64,000 nt of DNA, from contig NZ_AP022614.1 in NCBI RefSeq assembly GCF_010730575.1, forward strand, positions 1,240,001-1,304,000, written 5' to 3'. Shown here piece by piece: positions 52,098 through 60,844 of this stretch (positions within the stretch are counted from its first letter, which is position 1; every line of letters begins with the position of its first letter). A program made the translations under genes and the position numbers. This DNA comes from Mycobacterium parmense. GTDB lineage: Bacteria; Actinomycetota; Actinomycetes; Mycobacteriales; Mycobacteriaceae. Under the pieces are notes generated by a model that was not told the origin of the DNA, searched no databases, and worked only from the letters and a program-made list of their open reading frames with translations.

Positions 52098-53176
52098 CCG
52101 GCCATCGGGTGTACGGCCTGCTGCGACGCCTCCTGTTCGCCCTGCCGGCCGAACGCGTGCACAGGCTGGTCTTCGCGCTGCTGCGCGGGGTCGCGGCCCT
52201 CGCCCCGGTGCGGCGAGGGTTGCACCGGTTGCTGGGCCCGAGCGATCCCGTGCTGGCCAGCACGGTGTTCGGCGTTCGATTCCCGGGGCCGCTCGGGCTC
52301 GCCGCCGGGTTCGACAAGGACGGCAAGGGCGTGTCGGCGTGGGGGGCGCTCGGCTTCGGGTACGCCGAGGTGGGGACCGTCACCGCGCACCCGCAGCCGG
52401 GCAATCCCGGCCCCCGCCTGTTCCGGCTGCCCGCGGACCGGGCTCTGCTGAACCGGATGGGGTTCAACAACCTCGGCGCGGGCGCGCTGGCGGTCCGGCT
52501 GGCGCGGCAGCGGCCCGACGTCCCGATCGGGGTCAACATCGGCAAGACCAAGATCACCCCCGCCGCCGATGCCGTCGACGACTACCGGGCGAGCGCACGG
52601 CTGGTGGGTCCGCTGGCGTCGTATCTGGTGGTCAACGTCAGCTCGCCGAACACCCCCGGGCTGCGCGACCTGCAGGCGGTCCAGGCGCTGCGGCCCATCC
52701 TGGCGGGGGTTCTGCGGGAGGCTGCCGAGACGTCGACGCCGGTGCTGGTGAAGATCGCACCCGACTTGTCCGACCCGGACATCGACGCGATCGCCGACCT
52801 GGCCGTCGAGCTGGGCCTGGCCGGCATCGTCGCGACCAACACCACGGTGTCGCGTGACGGCCTGATGACACCCGGGGTCGGCGACCTGGGCGCCGGCGGC
52901 GTGTCGGGGGCGCCGGTGGCGCGCCGGGCCGCCGAGGTGCTGCGCCGGCTCTACTCGCGCGTGGGCGACCGGCTGGTCCTGATCAGCGTCGGGGGCATCG
53001 AGACCGCCGACGATGCCTGGGACCGCATTACCGCCGGAGCCTCCTTGCTGCAGGGCTACACGGGCTTCATCTATGGAGGCGGCCTGTGGCCCAAGCACAT
53101 TCACGACGGCATCGCGCGCCGGCTGCATGACGGGGGGTTCGCCTCGCTCGCCGAGGCGGTCGGGTCGGCGAGCTGA
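52094..53176 (+). CDS. pyrD: Dihydroorotate dehydrogenase (quinone), class 2
   Basis: 360 residues. Class 2 enzyme: an N-terminal amphipathic membrane-binding helix pair ([19 protein letters not shown]), FMN-binding GFDKDGKG and NRMGFNN, the catalytic Ser in [32 protein letters not shown], and the phosphate site [21 protein letters not shown]. It oxidises dihydroorotate to orotate and passes electrons to menaquinone. GTG 52094 overlaps the previous stop. Confidence 0.97.
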   Translation: MTGHRVYGLLRRLLFALPAERVHRLVFALLRGVAALAPVRRGLHRLLGPSDPVLASTVFGVRFPGPLGLAAGFDKDGKGVSAWGALGFGYAEVGTVTAHPQPGNPGPRLFRLPADRALLNRMGFNNLGAGALAVRLARQRPDVPIGVNIGKTKITPAADAVDDYRASARLVGPLASYLVVNVSSPNTPGLRDLQAVQALRPILAGVLREAAETSTPVLVKIAPDLSDPDIDAIADLAVELGLAGIVATNTTVSRDGLMTPGVGDLGAGGVSGAPVARRAAEVLRRLYSRVGDRLVLISVGGIETADDAWDRITAGASLLQGYTGFIYGGGLWPKHIHDGIARRLHDGGFASLAEAVGSAS

Positions 53177-53461
53177 GTCAGGCGGCTGTTTCCCCCCGGT
53201 CGTCCTCGGCGAGCTGCTCCTTGGCGGCGCGGCGTGCTGCCCGGGCGTCGAGCGTGCTGCCACGGCGGCGACACGCCGACAGACCCCGCCCGGCGCGCAC
53301 AGTCGAAACCGTGAGCGCACAACCTAATCCGCGACGTCCGTGCCGATACTCCCGCGCCCCCGTCGGCGTCTCGGCGGAGCTGTTCGGCACGCGTGGAAGA
53401 GTTTGCCAGGGTGTGACTATGATCACCTGGTCTGGTGTCGGGCCTGAGACGAGGGGATCTC
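53177..53461. other. Intergenic region between pyrD and the PE gene
   Basis: 285 bp. A minus-strand open frame covers 53178-53426, but its upper part has no credible coding character; the Ala/Glu/Arg-rich end (ARAARRAAKEQLAEDD) might be the remnant of an older gene. A TATGAT hexamer near 53418, about 40 bp before the PE start, is a plausible -10; no good -35. GAGGGGAT before ATG 53462 is the ribosome-binding site of the PE gene. Confidence 0.35.
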
Positions 53462-55357
53462 ATGTCGTTTCTGTTCACCGCACCCGAAGTCGTCTCGGCC
53501 GCGGCCGGTGATCTGGCGGACATCGGCTCGACGCTCCGGGAGGCGACCGCGGCGGCCTCGGGGCCCACCACAACCTTCGCCGTCGCGGCCGGCGATGAAG
53601 TCTCGCTGGCGGTCTCGCGGCTGTTCGGCGGCTACGGCGAGCAGTTCGCGGCCCTGAGCGCGCAGGCGGCGGCCTTTCATCATGAGTTCGTCAGCTTGCT
53701 GAGCCACGCCGCAACGGCATATCTGAGCACCGAAGCCGGCGCCGAGCAGGCTCTGCTGAGCGCGACCATCGCCCCCGCCGCCGCGACCCCGGCGGCGACG
53801 CTCCCGCTCCTGGGCGGCCTGACGGGGATCCTCGGCGGCGTGAGCCCCATCCTCGGGGGCGGCGGGGGGATCTTCGGCGGACTGAGCCCGATCCTGGGCG
53901 GCTTCGAGGCGCTGCTCACCGGCGGGAATCTGGCGCCCTACATCGGCGTGCCGTCCTATCTGGACCCGATCCTCGGGCCGGTGAGCCAGCTGCTGTTCAC
54001 CGGCGGACCGGTGGGCCCGATCATCGCGGGCTCACCCCTGGGCCCCACCCTTCGCGGCATCGGCCTGGACCTCGGTGGCGTGTTGTCCACCCTGATCTCC
54101 GGTGGCGTCCCCACGGTGCTGTCCAACCCGTTCGGCCTGCTGGGCCAGGCACTGTCCGGCGCCATCGTGGATGTGCCACTGCTGCACGGACTTCAACCGG
54201 TCCTGGCGCCGCTCTTCCCGAATCTGTTCGAGGCGAGCCAGACCGCCACCGCCGCCGGCAACCCGTGGCAGATGCTGATCGCCAACACCGAAGCCAACCT
54301 GCACAGCCTCAACAGCACGTGGGCCGCCCACCCGTTCCCGCTCCTGCATCAGGTGATCGCCAATCAGCAGGGCTACGCCCAGGCGTTCGGCGGCGGGCTC
54401 GCGCTCACCCTCGAGAACTTCCCGACCACGCTGGCCAACGTGCCGGAGAACATCCAGATCAGCCTGCAGGGGGCGGCGACGTTCAACCCGGGCGCGCTCG
54501 CGCAGGCCTTCGTCAACCAGCAGGTCGGCTACGCCCAGACCTTCAGCGCGGCACTGTCGAAGGCCGGCGCCGACCTGCAGACCACGCTCCCGACCTTCCA
54601 GGCCGACCTCGCGCTGGCCTCCCAGGCGATCTCCGCCGGCAACTACAACGCCGCCGTGGTGGACGTGACCCAGGGAGCGCTGGGCCTGTTCATCAGCGGC
54701 TTCAACACCAGCAACCTGACCAACATCCTGGTGCTCGGGCCGGGCGGCGACCTGCTGCCCATCCTGGGCATCCCCGCGCTGCAGGCGCAGAACTTCGCCG
54801 CCCTGCTGCCACCCGGCTCGATCCTGGCGCAGATGGCGCACAACTACACCAGCGCGGTGACGACACTGACCAACGCGACGATCTCCACCAGCATCCAGGT
54901 GGGCGTCAACCCACTGGTGACGGTCGGCGCCAACTTCGGGCTGCCGCTGTCGCTGGCCTTCTCGGTGCTGGGCGCACCGGTCGCCGGGTTCGGCGGATTC
55001 GCCACGGGCGCACAGGTTCTGGGGGCCGCTCTGGCGAGCGGCAACGGTGTCGCCGCGGCCGGCGCGCTGGTCGATCTGCCCGCCTACGCGCTGAACGGCT
55101 TCCTCAACGGCGAGACCGTCATCGGGCTCTCGATGCCGGCGACCGTCGGGGGCGTCACCGTGCCGCTGACGATGTCGTTGCCGTTCGACGGCATTCTCGT
55201 TGCCCCGCATGCCATCTCGGCGACCGTGGACCTCTCGATCCTCGGTCTGGCCACCATCCCGGTCACCGTGCCCGTCGGCGGCACACCCTTCGGCGGCCTG
55301 CTCCCGGCGCTCGTCGACTACCTGCCCGAGCAGCTCGCCGCGGCGATCACACCCTGA
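53462..55357 (+). CDS. PE family protein with a long unique C-terminal domain
   Basis: 631 residues. PE domain residues 1 to about 95 (MSFLFTAPEVVSAAAGDLADIGSTLREA, helical hairpin, and YxxxD/E secretion motif region YLSTEAGAE), for ESX-type export with a PPE partner that is not in this window. A Gly/Leu/Ile-rich stretch follows (GGLTGILGGVSPILGG, 110-150). The remaining roughly 480 residues are non-PGRS: Asn/Gln/Ala-rich helices (NPWQMLIANTEANLHSLNSTW) and a beta-rich end (VNPLVTVGANFGLPLS). No catalytic motif recognised. It is inserted between pyrD and the PEBP gene, where M. tuberculosis has nothing. Confidence 0.88.
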   Translation: MSFLFTAPEVVSAAAGDLADIGSTLREATAAASGPTTTFAVAAGDEVSLAVSRLFGGYGEQFAALSAQAAAFHHEFVSLLSHAATAYLSTEAGAEQALLSATIAPAAATPAATLPLLGGLTGILGGVSPILGGGGGIFGGLSPILGGFEALLTGGNLAPYIGVPSYLDPILGPVSQLLFTGGPVGPIIAGSPLGPTLRGIGLDLGGVLSTLISGGVPTVLSNPFGLLGQALSGAIVDVPLLHGLQPVLAPLFPNLFEASQTATAAGNPWQMLIANTEANLHSLNSTWAAHPFPLLHQVIANQQGYAQAFGGGLALTLENFPTTLANVPENIQISLQGAATFNPGALAQAFVNQQVGYAQTFSAALSKAGADLQTTLPTFQADLALASQAISAGNYNAAVVDVTQGALGLFISGFNTSNLTNILVLGPGGDLLPILGIPALQAQNFAALLPPGSILAQMAHNYTSAVTTLTNATISTSIQVGVNPLVTVGANFGLPLSLAFSVLGAPVAGFGGFATGAQVLGAALASGNGVAAAGALVDLPAYALNGFLNGETVIGLSMPATVGGVTVPLTMSLPFDGILVAPHAISATVDLSILGLATIPVTVPVGGTPFGGLLPALVDYLPEQLAAAITP

Positions 55358-55362
55358 TCGCG

Positions 55363-55896
55363 CTACCCCTGCTGCTCGTAAGTCGCGTGGATGACCGCGC
55401 GCGCGATGGCGTGCTGGAACAGGTTGAACCCGAGGTAGGCCGGGCTGGCATCCTCGGTCAGGTCGAGCTTGTCGACGTCGACGGCGTGCACGGCGACGTA
55501 GTAACGGTGCGCGCCATGCCCGGGCGGCGGCGCCGCGCCGACATAGCGGCGCATCCCGGCATCGTTGACCAGCGTCTGCGCGCCACCGGGCAGCTCCCGG
55601 CCGTCACCGGCGCCCGCAGGCAGCTCGGTGACGTCGGCCGGCAGGTTGGCCACCGCCCAGTGCCAGAAACCGGAGGCCGTCGGGGCGTCGGGGTCGTAGA
55701 CGGTGACGGCGAAGCTTCGCGTCTCGCCGGGGAATCCCGACCAGCTCAGCTGCGGGCTGACGTCTTCCCCGCCGGCACCCATGATGCCGCTGACTTGGGG
55801 CTTCGCCAGCGACCCGCCATCGGTGAGCGACTCCGAGGTCAGCGTGAACGTCGGCAGCTGCGGCAGCGAGGCGTACGGGTCGGGGCGGGTGGTCAT
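55363..55896 (-). CDS. Phosphatidylethanolamine-binding protein family (Rv2140c-like)
   Basis: 177 residues from ATG 55896, which is preceded by AGAGGA at good spacing and matches the Rv2140c start; a TTG two codons earlier is less likely. PEBP/YbhB fold: [10 protein letters not shown] and [11 protein letters not shown] are the two halves of the anion-binding pocket, [16 protein letters not shown] [17 protein letters not shown] the conserved loop. Ligand and function in mycobacteria uncertain. It follows the M20 peptidase by 37 bp. Confidence 0.93.
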   Translation of the reverse strand: MTTRPDPYASLPQLPTFTLTSESLTDGGSLAKPQVSGIMGAGGEDVSPQLSWSGFPGETRSFAVTVYDPDAPTASGFWHWAVANLPADVTELPAGAGDGRELPGGAQTLVNDAGMRRYVGAAPPPGHGAHRYYVAVHAVDVDKLDLTEDASPAYLGFNLFQHAIARAVIHATYEQQG

Positions 55897-55933
55897 GAGC
55901 AATCCTCTCGTGACTTCTCGTGTTTATCCGGCA

Positions 55934-57307
55934 CTAGCAATGGGTCAGGAAGTGGGCCAGCACGTCGGTGCCGAACCTCAGCGCGTCGATGGGTACCCGC
56001 TCGTCGACACCGTGGAACAGGGCGCTGAAATCGAGATCGGGCGGCAGCCGCAGCGGGCTGAAACCGAAGCAGCGGATACCCAAGCGCGCGAACGCTTTTG
56101 CGTCCGTCCCCCCCGACAGCATGTAGGGCACCGTCCGGGCGTCGGGGTCGAGGGCGAGGACCGCGGCGTTCATGGCGTCGACCAGGTCGCCGTCGAAGCT
56201 GGTCTCGTAGGAGGTGAGGTCCCTGATCCACTCGCGGGTGACGTCGGGCCCGATCAGCTGGTCGACCTCGGCCTCGAACGCCTCCTTGCGACCGGGAAGG
56301 ACTCGACAGTCCACCACCGCCTCGGCCGTGGCCGGGATGACGTTGGCCTTGTAGCCGGCCTTGAGCATCGTCGGGTTGGCGGTGTCGCGCAGCACGGCCT
56401 TCAGCATGCGGGCCGTGGGGCCGAGCTTGTCGATCACCCCCTCGAGGTCCGTCGAGTCCGCGTCGAACGCGAACCCGGTCTCCTCGCTGACGGCGGCCAG
56501 AAACTGCGCCACCGTGTCGGTCAGCACGATCGGAAACCGGTGGCGGCCCAGGCGCGCGACCGCTTCGGCGACGGCGGTGACGGCGTTCTGATCGTGCACC
56601 ATCGACCCGTGGCCGGCCGGCCCGCGCGCGGTGAGCCGCATCCACGCCAGCCCCTTCTCGGCCGTCTCGATGAGGTAGAGCCGGCGCTCGGTTCCGTCGG
56701 GCCGCGGCACGGTCAGGGAGAACCCGCCGACCTCGCCGATCGCCTCGGTGACGCCGTCGAACAGGTCGGGCCGGTTGCTCACCAGCCACTGCCCGCCGAA
56801 GTGGCCGCCGTGCTCCTCGTCGGCGACGAACGCGAACACCAGGTCGCGCGGCGGCACGATCCCGGCGCGCTTGAGCTGCCTGGCCACCACGATCATCATG
56901 CCGACCATGTCCTTCATGTCGACCGCGCCGCGGCCCCAGACGAACCCGTTCTCCACGGCCCCGGAGAACGGGTGCACGCTCCATTCGGCGGGCTCGGCGG
57001 GCACGACGTCGAGGTGGCCGTGCACGAGCAGGGCGCCGCGCGAACTGTCGGCCCCAGGCAGGCGCGCGAACACATTGCCCCGGCCCGGCGCGCCCGATTC
57101 GACGTATTCGGTCTGGTATCCGACCTCCTCGAGCAGCCCGGCGACCCAGCGCGCGCACTCCGCCTCACCCCGGGTGGTTTCCGGTTCGCCGGTGTTGGTG
57201 GTGTCGAACCGAATCAGCCTGCTGACGACCTGCACCACGTCGTCATTCGCGTCGCGCGGCGCCTCGCCCTCACCGCTTGCCCCGCTCGCCCCGCTTCCGA
57301 CGGTCAC
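55934..57307 (-). CDS. M20 family metallopeptidase (Rv2141c-like)
   Basis: 457 residues from GTG 57307, preceded by AAAGGTGG. ArgE/DapE/ACY1 fold: VHGHLDVVPA (first His and Asp), GRGAVDMKDMVG (bridging Asp), FVADEEHGG (catalytic Glu pair), and the C-terminal His in LSGGTDAKAFARLGIRC-FGFSP region. It hydrolyses N-acyl amino acids or dipeptides with two zinc ions; the exact substrate is unknown. The longer open frame that runs toward the tRNA is not used. No signal peptide, hence cytoplasmic. Confidence 0.93.
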   Translation of the reverse strand: MTVGSGASGASGEGEAPRDANDDVVQVVSRLIRFDTTNTGEPETTRGEAECARWVAGLLEEVGYQTEYVESGAPGRGNVFARLPGADSSRGALLVHGHLDVVPAEPAEWSVHPFSGAVENGFVWGRGAVDMKDMVGMMIVVARQLKRAGIVPPRDLVFAFVADEEHGGHFGGQWLVSNRPDLFDGVTEAIGEVGGFSLTVPRPDGTERRLYLIETAEKGLAWMRLTARGPAGHGSMVHDQNAVTAVAEAVARLGRHRFPIVLTDTVAQFLAAVSEETGFAFDADSTDLEGVIDKLGPTARMLKAVLRDTANPTMLKAGYKANVIPATAEAVVDCRVLPGRKEAFEAEVDQLIGPDVTREWIRDLTSYETSFDGDLVDAMNAAVLALDPDARTVPYMLSGGTDAKAFARLGIRCFGFSPLRLPPDLDFSALFHGVDERVPIDALRFGTDVLAHFLTHC

Positions 57308-57438
57308 AACCACCTTTCCTACCACTGCCGCCGCCAACGGGCTCGGGAGCGCGGCCGCCGCCGGTCTCAGCCGGCTGGGTTGGGCAGGCGCGCACCCATC
57401 CGCTAGCCTTAGCTGCCAACCCATGCGGGTTTGGCCTT

Positions 57439-57524
57439 GTCCGAGTGGCGGAATGGCAGACGCGCTAGCTTGAGGTGCTAGTGCCCTACTAATGGGCGTG
57501 GGGGTTCAAGTCCCCCCTCGGACA
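57439..57524 (+). tRNA. tRNA-Leu (anticodon GAG)
   Basis: Acceptor stem GTCCGAG/CTCGGAC, D-arm with GGCGGAATGGCAGAC, anticodon stem CTAGC/GCTAG with the loop TTGAGGT (anticodon GAG), a long variable arm typical of Leu (GCCC...GGGC), and T-arm GGGGGTTCAAGTCCCCC. The CCA end is not encoded. Its 3' end is the integration site of the mobile element that follows; 57506-57524 is shared with the recombinase gene. Confidence 0.97.
57506..57524. other. Left attachment site region (attL) in the tRNA-Leu 3' end
   Basis: The 19 bp shared by the 3' part of tRNA-Leu and the last codons of the recombinase gene. The tRNA is intact, so the element must carry a copy of the tRNA 3' end. The exact core and the matching right end (attR) cannot be read because the element runs past the window. 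Confidence 0.5.
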
Positions 57525-59152
57525 CATCCGGCGACACGACTCAAGTCGGCCGTCGCCTTGACTTGTCGCAGATGCGGATCGTAATCAAGGCGGAGCCCGA
57601 GGCTCGCGTACACCTGGGCGCGTTCCCCCCCGGTCGCCGCACCGAGCACGGCTGACAGCCCACCCAGTTCCTCGACCAATTCGCTGATCTGTGCGGCGGA
57701 CATGACACGGGGACGCTCCGCTTGCTCAAGACGGGCCTTCAGCTCGTCGCGCTCGGCGGTGCGGCGATGCAATGCGGCGGTCAAGTCCTCCACGGCCACG
57801 CCAGACTCCACGGCGGTAACCAAAGCAGCAACCTTGGCATTCGCCTCGCGAAGCTGGCGTTGCAGGGCGGCGTAGCCAGTACCGGCTGCCGGGTCCACGT
57901 CCTGCCCGTGTGCGAGGTCTTCCGGATCGGCCAAGGTGGCGATCCATTCGTCAAGTCGCGCAGTCACCTCGTCTTCACGGAGATAGACGGTGCGCGGATG
58001 ATCACTCAGGTCCACAGGTACAGACCGCGACTTACCCAGCTCACAACGGTAGAGGATGCGGGTCATTCGTTTCCCGACGCGAGCGGCGCCCTGCATCCGC
58101 CGTCCACACGCGGCACAGAAAAGCAGCCCGCGGAGCGCATACGGCACCGTCGATTCTCTGCCGCACACGAGACCGGGACCACGCCGTGCCAGCGTCCGAA
58201 GACGAACAGCCTGCACCAGTTCATCGGGAATCAGCGCTTCATGCGTGCGGCGGTCTGGTGCGATCCAGTCGGCCTCATCACGCCACCGCATACGAGTCTC
58301 ATACCCCGCCGCGACATCATCGGGGTTGACCAGGACCTCGTATTTCTCCTGCTTGCCCCAAACACGGATACCGCGGTACGCCGGGTTGTCGAGTATCGCG
58401 CGGATCGCCGAATGGGACCATCCTCGCGGGTCACGATGACGATTCCGCGCCGGGTCGTACTGACTCGGTGACGGCACGCCATCGTCGGTGAGCTGTTGCG
58501 CAATGTAGCGCAGGCCCGCTCCGTCGGCGTACATGCGGTAGATCCGCTCGACGACCGAAGATGTCGCGGGGTCAGGTTCGAGGCGGTGAAGCCGCTGCCC
58601 AAGATTGGCCTTAGCAAGGTTTGGGTGCGGTCCGGCATCGACCAGCCGGTAACCGTACGGTGGTCGACCACCGAGGTATCTCGTTGTGTCCTGCGCGAGC
58701 GCCGACATCGCGGTACGGACGCGCATCTGGATTCGCGCACGCTCGCCCTTGCTCATTCCGCCAAAGAGCGTCATCACGAGGTCGTGCGCCTCGGAGCCGG
58801 GGTCGACCGCTCCACCGACCTCAGGTACCCACAAACCAACTCCGTAGTGCGTCAGCACAGGGAAAGTAAGCGCGAACTGCGGCCCATAGAACGCGCGGGC
58901 GGGCTCCCCGATCACGACAGCATCGAAGCTACGGTCACGAGATGCGACATCAGCAAGCAGACGCGATGCCTCCGGTCTGCGCTTCCACGGCAGTGAACGG
59001 CTCTGTCCCACATCGAAGTAGTCAGCGGCCAGAACTCCGCCATGCGGACCGATAAGATCAAGAGCACGCCGTTTCTGCCAGCTACGGCTCGCCTCCGGGT
59101 CCTGAGCATCCTCCGTGCTCACTCGGCCATAGAAGGCGAACCTCAGGCTCAC
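57506..59152 (-). CDS. Large serine recombinase (integrase)
   Basis: 548 residues. Catalytic resolvase domain about 1-150 with the nucleophile Ser12 in YGRVSTED, and the conserved Arg in GEPARAFYG-type strand and GERARIQMRVR; recombinase domain about 175-310 (LGGRPPYGY, AIRAILDNPAYRG); zinc ribbon CAACGRRM with YRCELG; coiled coil about 415-475. It should catalyse site-specific insertion and excision. GTG 59152 overlaps the stop of the small upstream ORF and has GGGAGGGG ahead. The last codons and stop lie inside the tRNA-Leu gene, so the C-terminus is written by the attachment site. Confidence 0.93.
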   Translation of the reverse strand: MSLRFAFYGRVSTEDAQDPEASRSWQKRRALDLIGPHGGVLAADYFDVGQSRSLPWKRRPEASRLLADVASRDRSFDAVVIGEPARAFYGPQFALTFPVLTHYGVGLWVPEVGGAVDPGSEAHDLVMTLFGGMSKGERARIQMRVRTAMSALAQDTTRYLGGRPPYGYRLVDAGPHPNLAKANLGQRLHRLEPDPATSSVVERIYRMYADGAGLRYIAQQLTDDGVPSPSQYDPARNRHRDPRGWSHSAIRAILDNPAYRGIRVWGKQEKYEVLVNPDDVAAGYETRMRWRDEADWIAPDRRTHEALIPDELVQAVRLRTLARRGPGLVCGRESTVPYALRGLLFCAACGRRMQGAARVGKRMTRILYRCELGKSRSVPVDLSDHPRTVYLREDEVTARLDEWIATLADPEDLAHGQDVDPAAGTGYAALQRQLREANAKVAALVTAVESGVAVEDLTAALHRRTAERDELKARLEQAERPRVMSAAQISELVEELGGLSAVLGAATGGERAQVYASLGLRLDYDPHLRQVKATADLSRVAGCVRGGT

Positions 59153-59346
59153 GCCACTCCCCTCCCTGATCCGAGCATCCGGTCCCGCACAGCCATTATC
59201 ACGTGTACCAGCGCGCTGTTGGCCTCGGGCGGAAGTCGATAGTGGTCGGGCACGACAATTTCAACACCCCCCTCTGACATCGTCGGCGCATCGATTCGAG
59301 CGTCATGCTCGGACCGGGCATGTGCTATTCGGGATCTGTCAGCCAT
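59149..59346 (-). CDS. Small protein of the element between rep and integrase
   Basis: 65 residues. ATG 59346 has AGGGGGG at good spacing and overlaps the end of rep by 8 bp; its stop overlaps the integrase start (GTGA). The N-terminus is polar, the middle reads VEIVVPDHYRLPPEANSALVHVIMAVRD. It is not a recognised excisionase, but its place immediately ahead of the integrase in a coupled operon makes a directionality factor possible. Function unknown. Confidence 0.6.
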   Translation of the reverse strand: MADRSRIAHARSEHDARIDAPTMSEGGVEIVVPDHYRLPPEANSALVHVIMAVRDRMLGSGRGVA

Positions 59347-60844
59347 CGTTCCCCCCTGGCGAATCCCATCGTTGGTTGCGGGCTTGGCCACGGACTTCCA
59401 TCAGTCCGATGCGGCGGGTTTCCATGCGTCGGAGGGCCGCGGAGTTCACGAGGGTGCGGTCGCCGAGGCTGGTGAGGCCGGCACGGTCAAACTCCCACAC
59501 CACCAGATCATCGCCATCGGTGGAGTCGAAGCCGAAACCATGTTGGTGTGCAGTGCTTTTCAGACGTTGTTCACGTGTCCAGGTAGCGCGACGTTCGCGT
59601 AGCGCGGTCATCGTGGTGGAGTAGCAGCGGGATTTGCTGGTGATGTGGCCCCGGTAGCCCAGGGTGTGCAGCCACCGGCCGACACCAGCCAGTCCCCTAT
59701 CGGCGAGTTGGCTGATGGTGGTCAGGATCGCCCGGACGTGATCGGACACATCCAGGTCAGCGATGGCCTCGGTGGAGATGCGTCGCGCGCTGATCCCGAC
59801 GTCAGCTAGGGATTTGGTGACGTATTTCGCGAGGTAGCGAGCTAAGCGGCGGCCTTGCAGCACCCGGCCGTGTGGTGAATCCTCCTGCACAGCACCGCTG
59901 TCCGTGCCAGCGCGCCGGTTCTCGATGGGGTGGGTGTCGACTTGTGTGCCGAACCTGATCACCCGTGTCGCGGTATCTGAGGATGAGTCGGTGACCGTCA
60001 CGGCCACGGTTCGAGCGGCCTGTTGGATGATGGTGGCCAGTTCGATCGCCGTGAGGGGCGCTTGCCACTCCTGACCACCGCAGTTATCGCTGTCGCGCGG
60101 GTCGAGACGGATCAGGGCATGAATATGCGGGACGAGCCGGGCTTGCAGCTCGACGACTTTGATGAAGCTGACCCGCACCGCATCCGGGTCGGCGCCGGAG
60201 GCGCGTAGCTCGCGGCGCAGCGTGCGTCGTAGGGTGATGGTGAACCGCCGCCACAGTTCTGGCATGTGCCAGGTGAACAGCACATGCCCGGTGTAGTCAT
60301 AGCAGTCCACGCAGATCGGCTGTCCCACATGGATGTCACCTTCTCCGTGGGTTGTGCTGCACCACAGTGGTTTTCCATGCGGGCAGCGGCGGTAGCCGCC
60401 AGTCCCATGGTGGTCGCGGCGCACCCGGAGGCGCTTGTCGCTTGCACGTGAGGTGGTGTGGACCGGCCCGTAGCTAGGTGCGGTCAGAGTGACAAACACC
60501 TGCGGGCGATCCGCCACTGCTTCGGGGATGTCGTGGTGCCCGCCGGCGGTGCCAGCGTGCACGAGTTGCCACGTGTCGCGCGCGTACAGGTCTGAGCACG
60601 ACGGGCAGATCTGGGCGCGGCGGTTATTGCACCGTGTCCACACCACCCGATCGCGGCCGAACTCGTCGGTACCCGTGAGTTGAATGGGGTGGGCGCAGAA
60701 GCCAACGGATTCCGCGCGCCGCCACCACGATTCGAACCCCATCGAGGATGCGCGGCGCACCATCTGGTCCACCACCGCGTTGGTGTCGATTGTGGCGGCT
60801 ATCCCGGGCAACACCAGCGTGAGGGCAGTCGTTGCAGTAGTCAC
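59339..60844 (-). CDS. RepSA-type rolling-circle replication initiator
   Basis: 501 residues. Zinc-binding Cys clusters (C72, C80, C83; then CPHGKPLWC and CVDC), the HUH metal motif H240-I-H242 in LVPHIHALIRLD, and the catalytic Tyr in ARYLAKYVTKS (Y337 or Y341). These are features of the RepSA initiators of AICEs, which nick the origin and start rolling-circle replication after excision. ATG 60844 overlaps the stop of the upstream FtsK-like gene by four bases. Confidence 0.9.
   Translation of the reverse strand: MTTATTALTLVLPGIAATIDTNAVVDQMVRRASSMGFESWWRRAESVGFCAHPIQLTGTDEFGRDRVVWTRCNNRRAQICPSCSDLYARDTWQLVHAGTAGGHHDIPEAVADRPQVFVTLTAPSYGPVHTTSRASDKRLRVRRDHHGTGGYRRCPHGKPLWCSTTHGEGDIHVGQPICVDCYDYTGHVLFTWHMPELWRRFTITLRRTLRRELRASGADPDAVRVSFIKVVELQARLVPHIHALIRLDPRDSDNCGGQEWQAPLTAIELATIIQQAARTVAVTVTDSSSDTATRVIRFGTQVDTHPIENRRAGTDSGAVQEDSPHGRVLQGRRLARYLAKYVTKSLADVGISARRISTEAIADLDVSDHVRAILTTISQLADRGLAGVGRWLHTLGYRGHITSKSRCYSTTMTALRERRATWTREQRLKSTAHQHGFGFDSTDGDDLVVWEFDRAGLTSLGDRTLVNSAALRRMETRRIGLMEVRGQARNQRWDSPGGNDG

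Noticed and set aside
53178..53426. 82-codon minus-strand ORF between pyrD and the PE gene
   Set aside because: No ribosome-binding site, no conserved look apart from a helical Arg/Ala/Glu tail; treated as intergenic or a relic.
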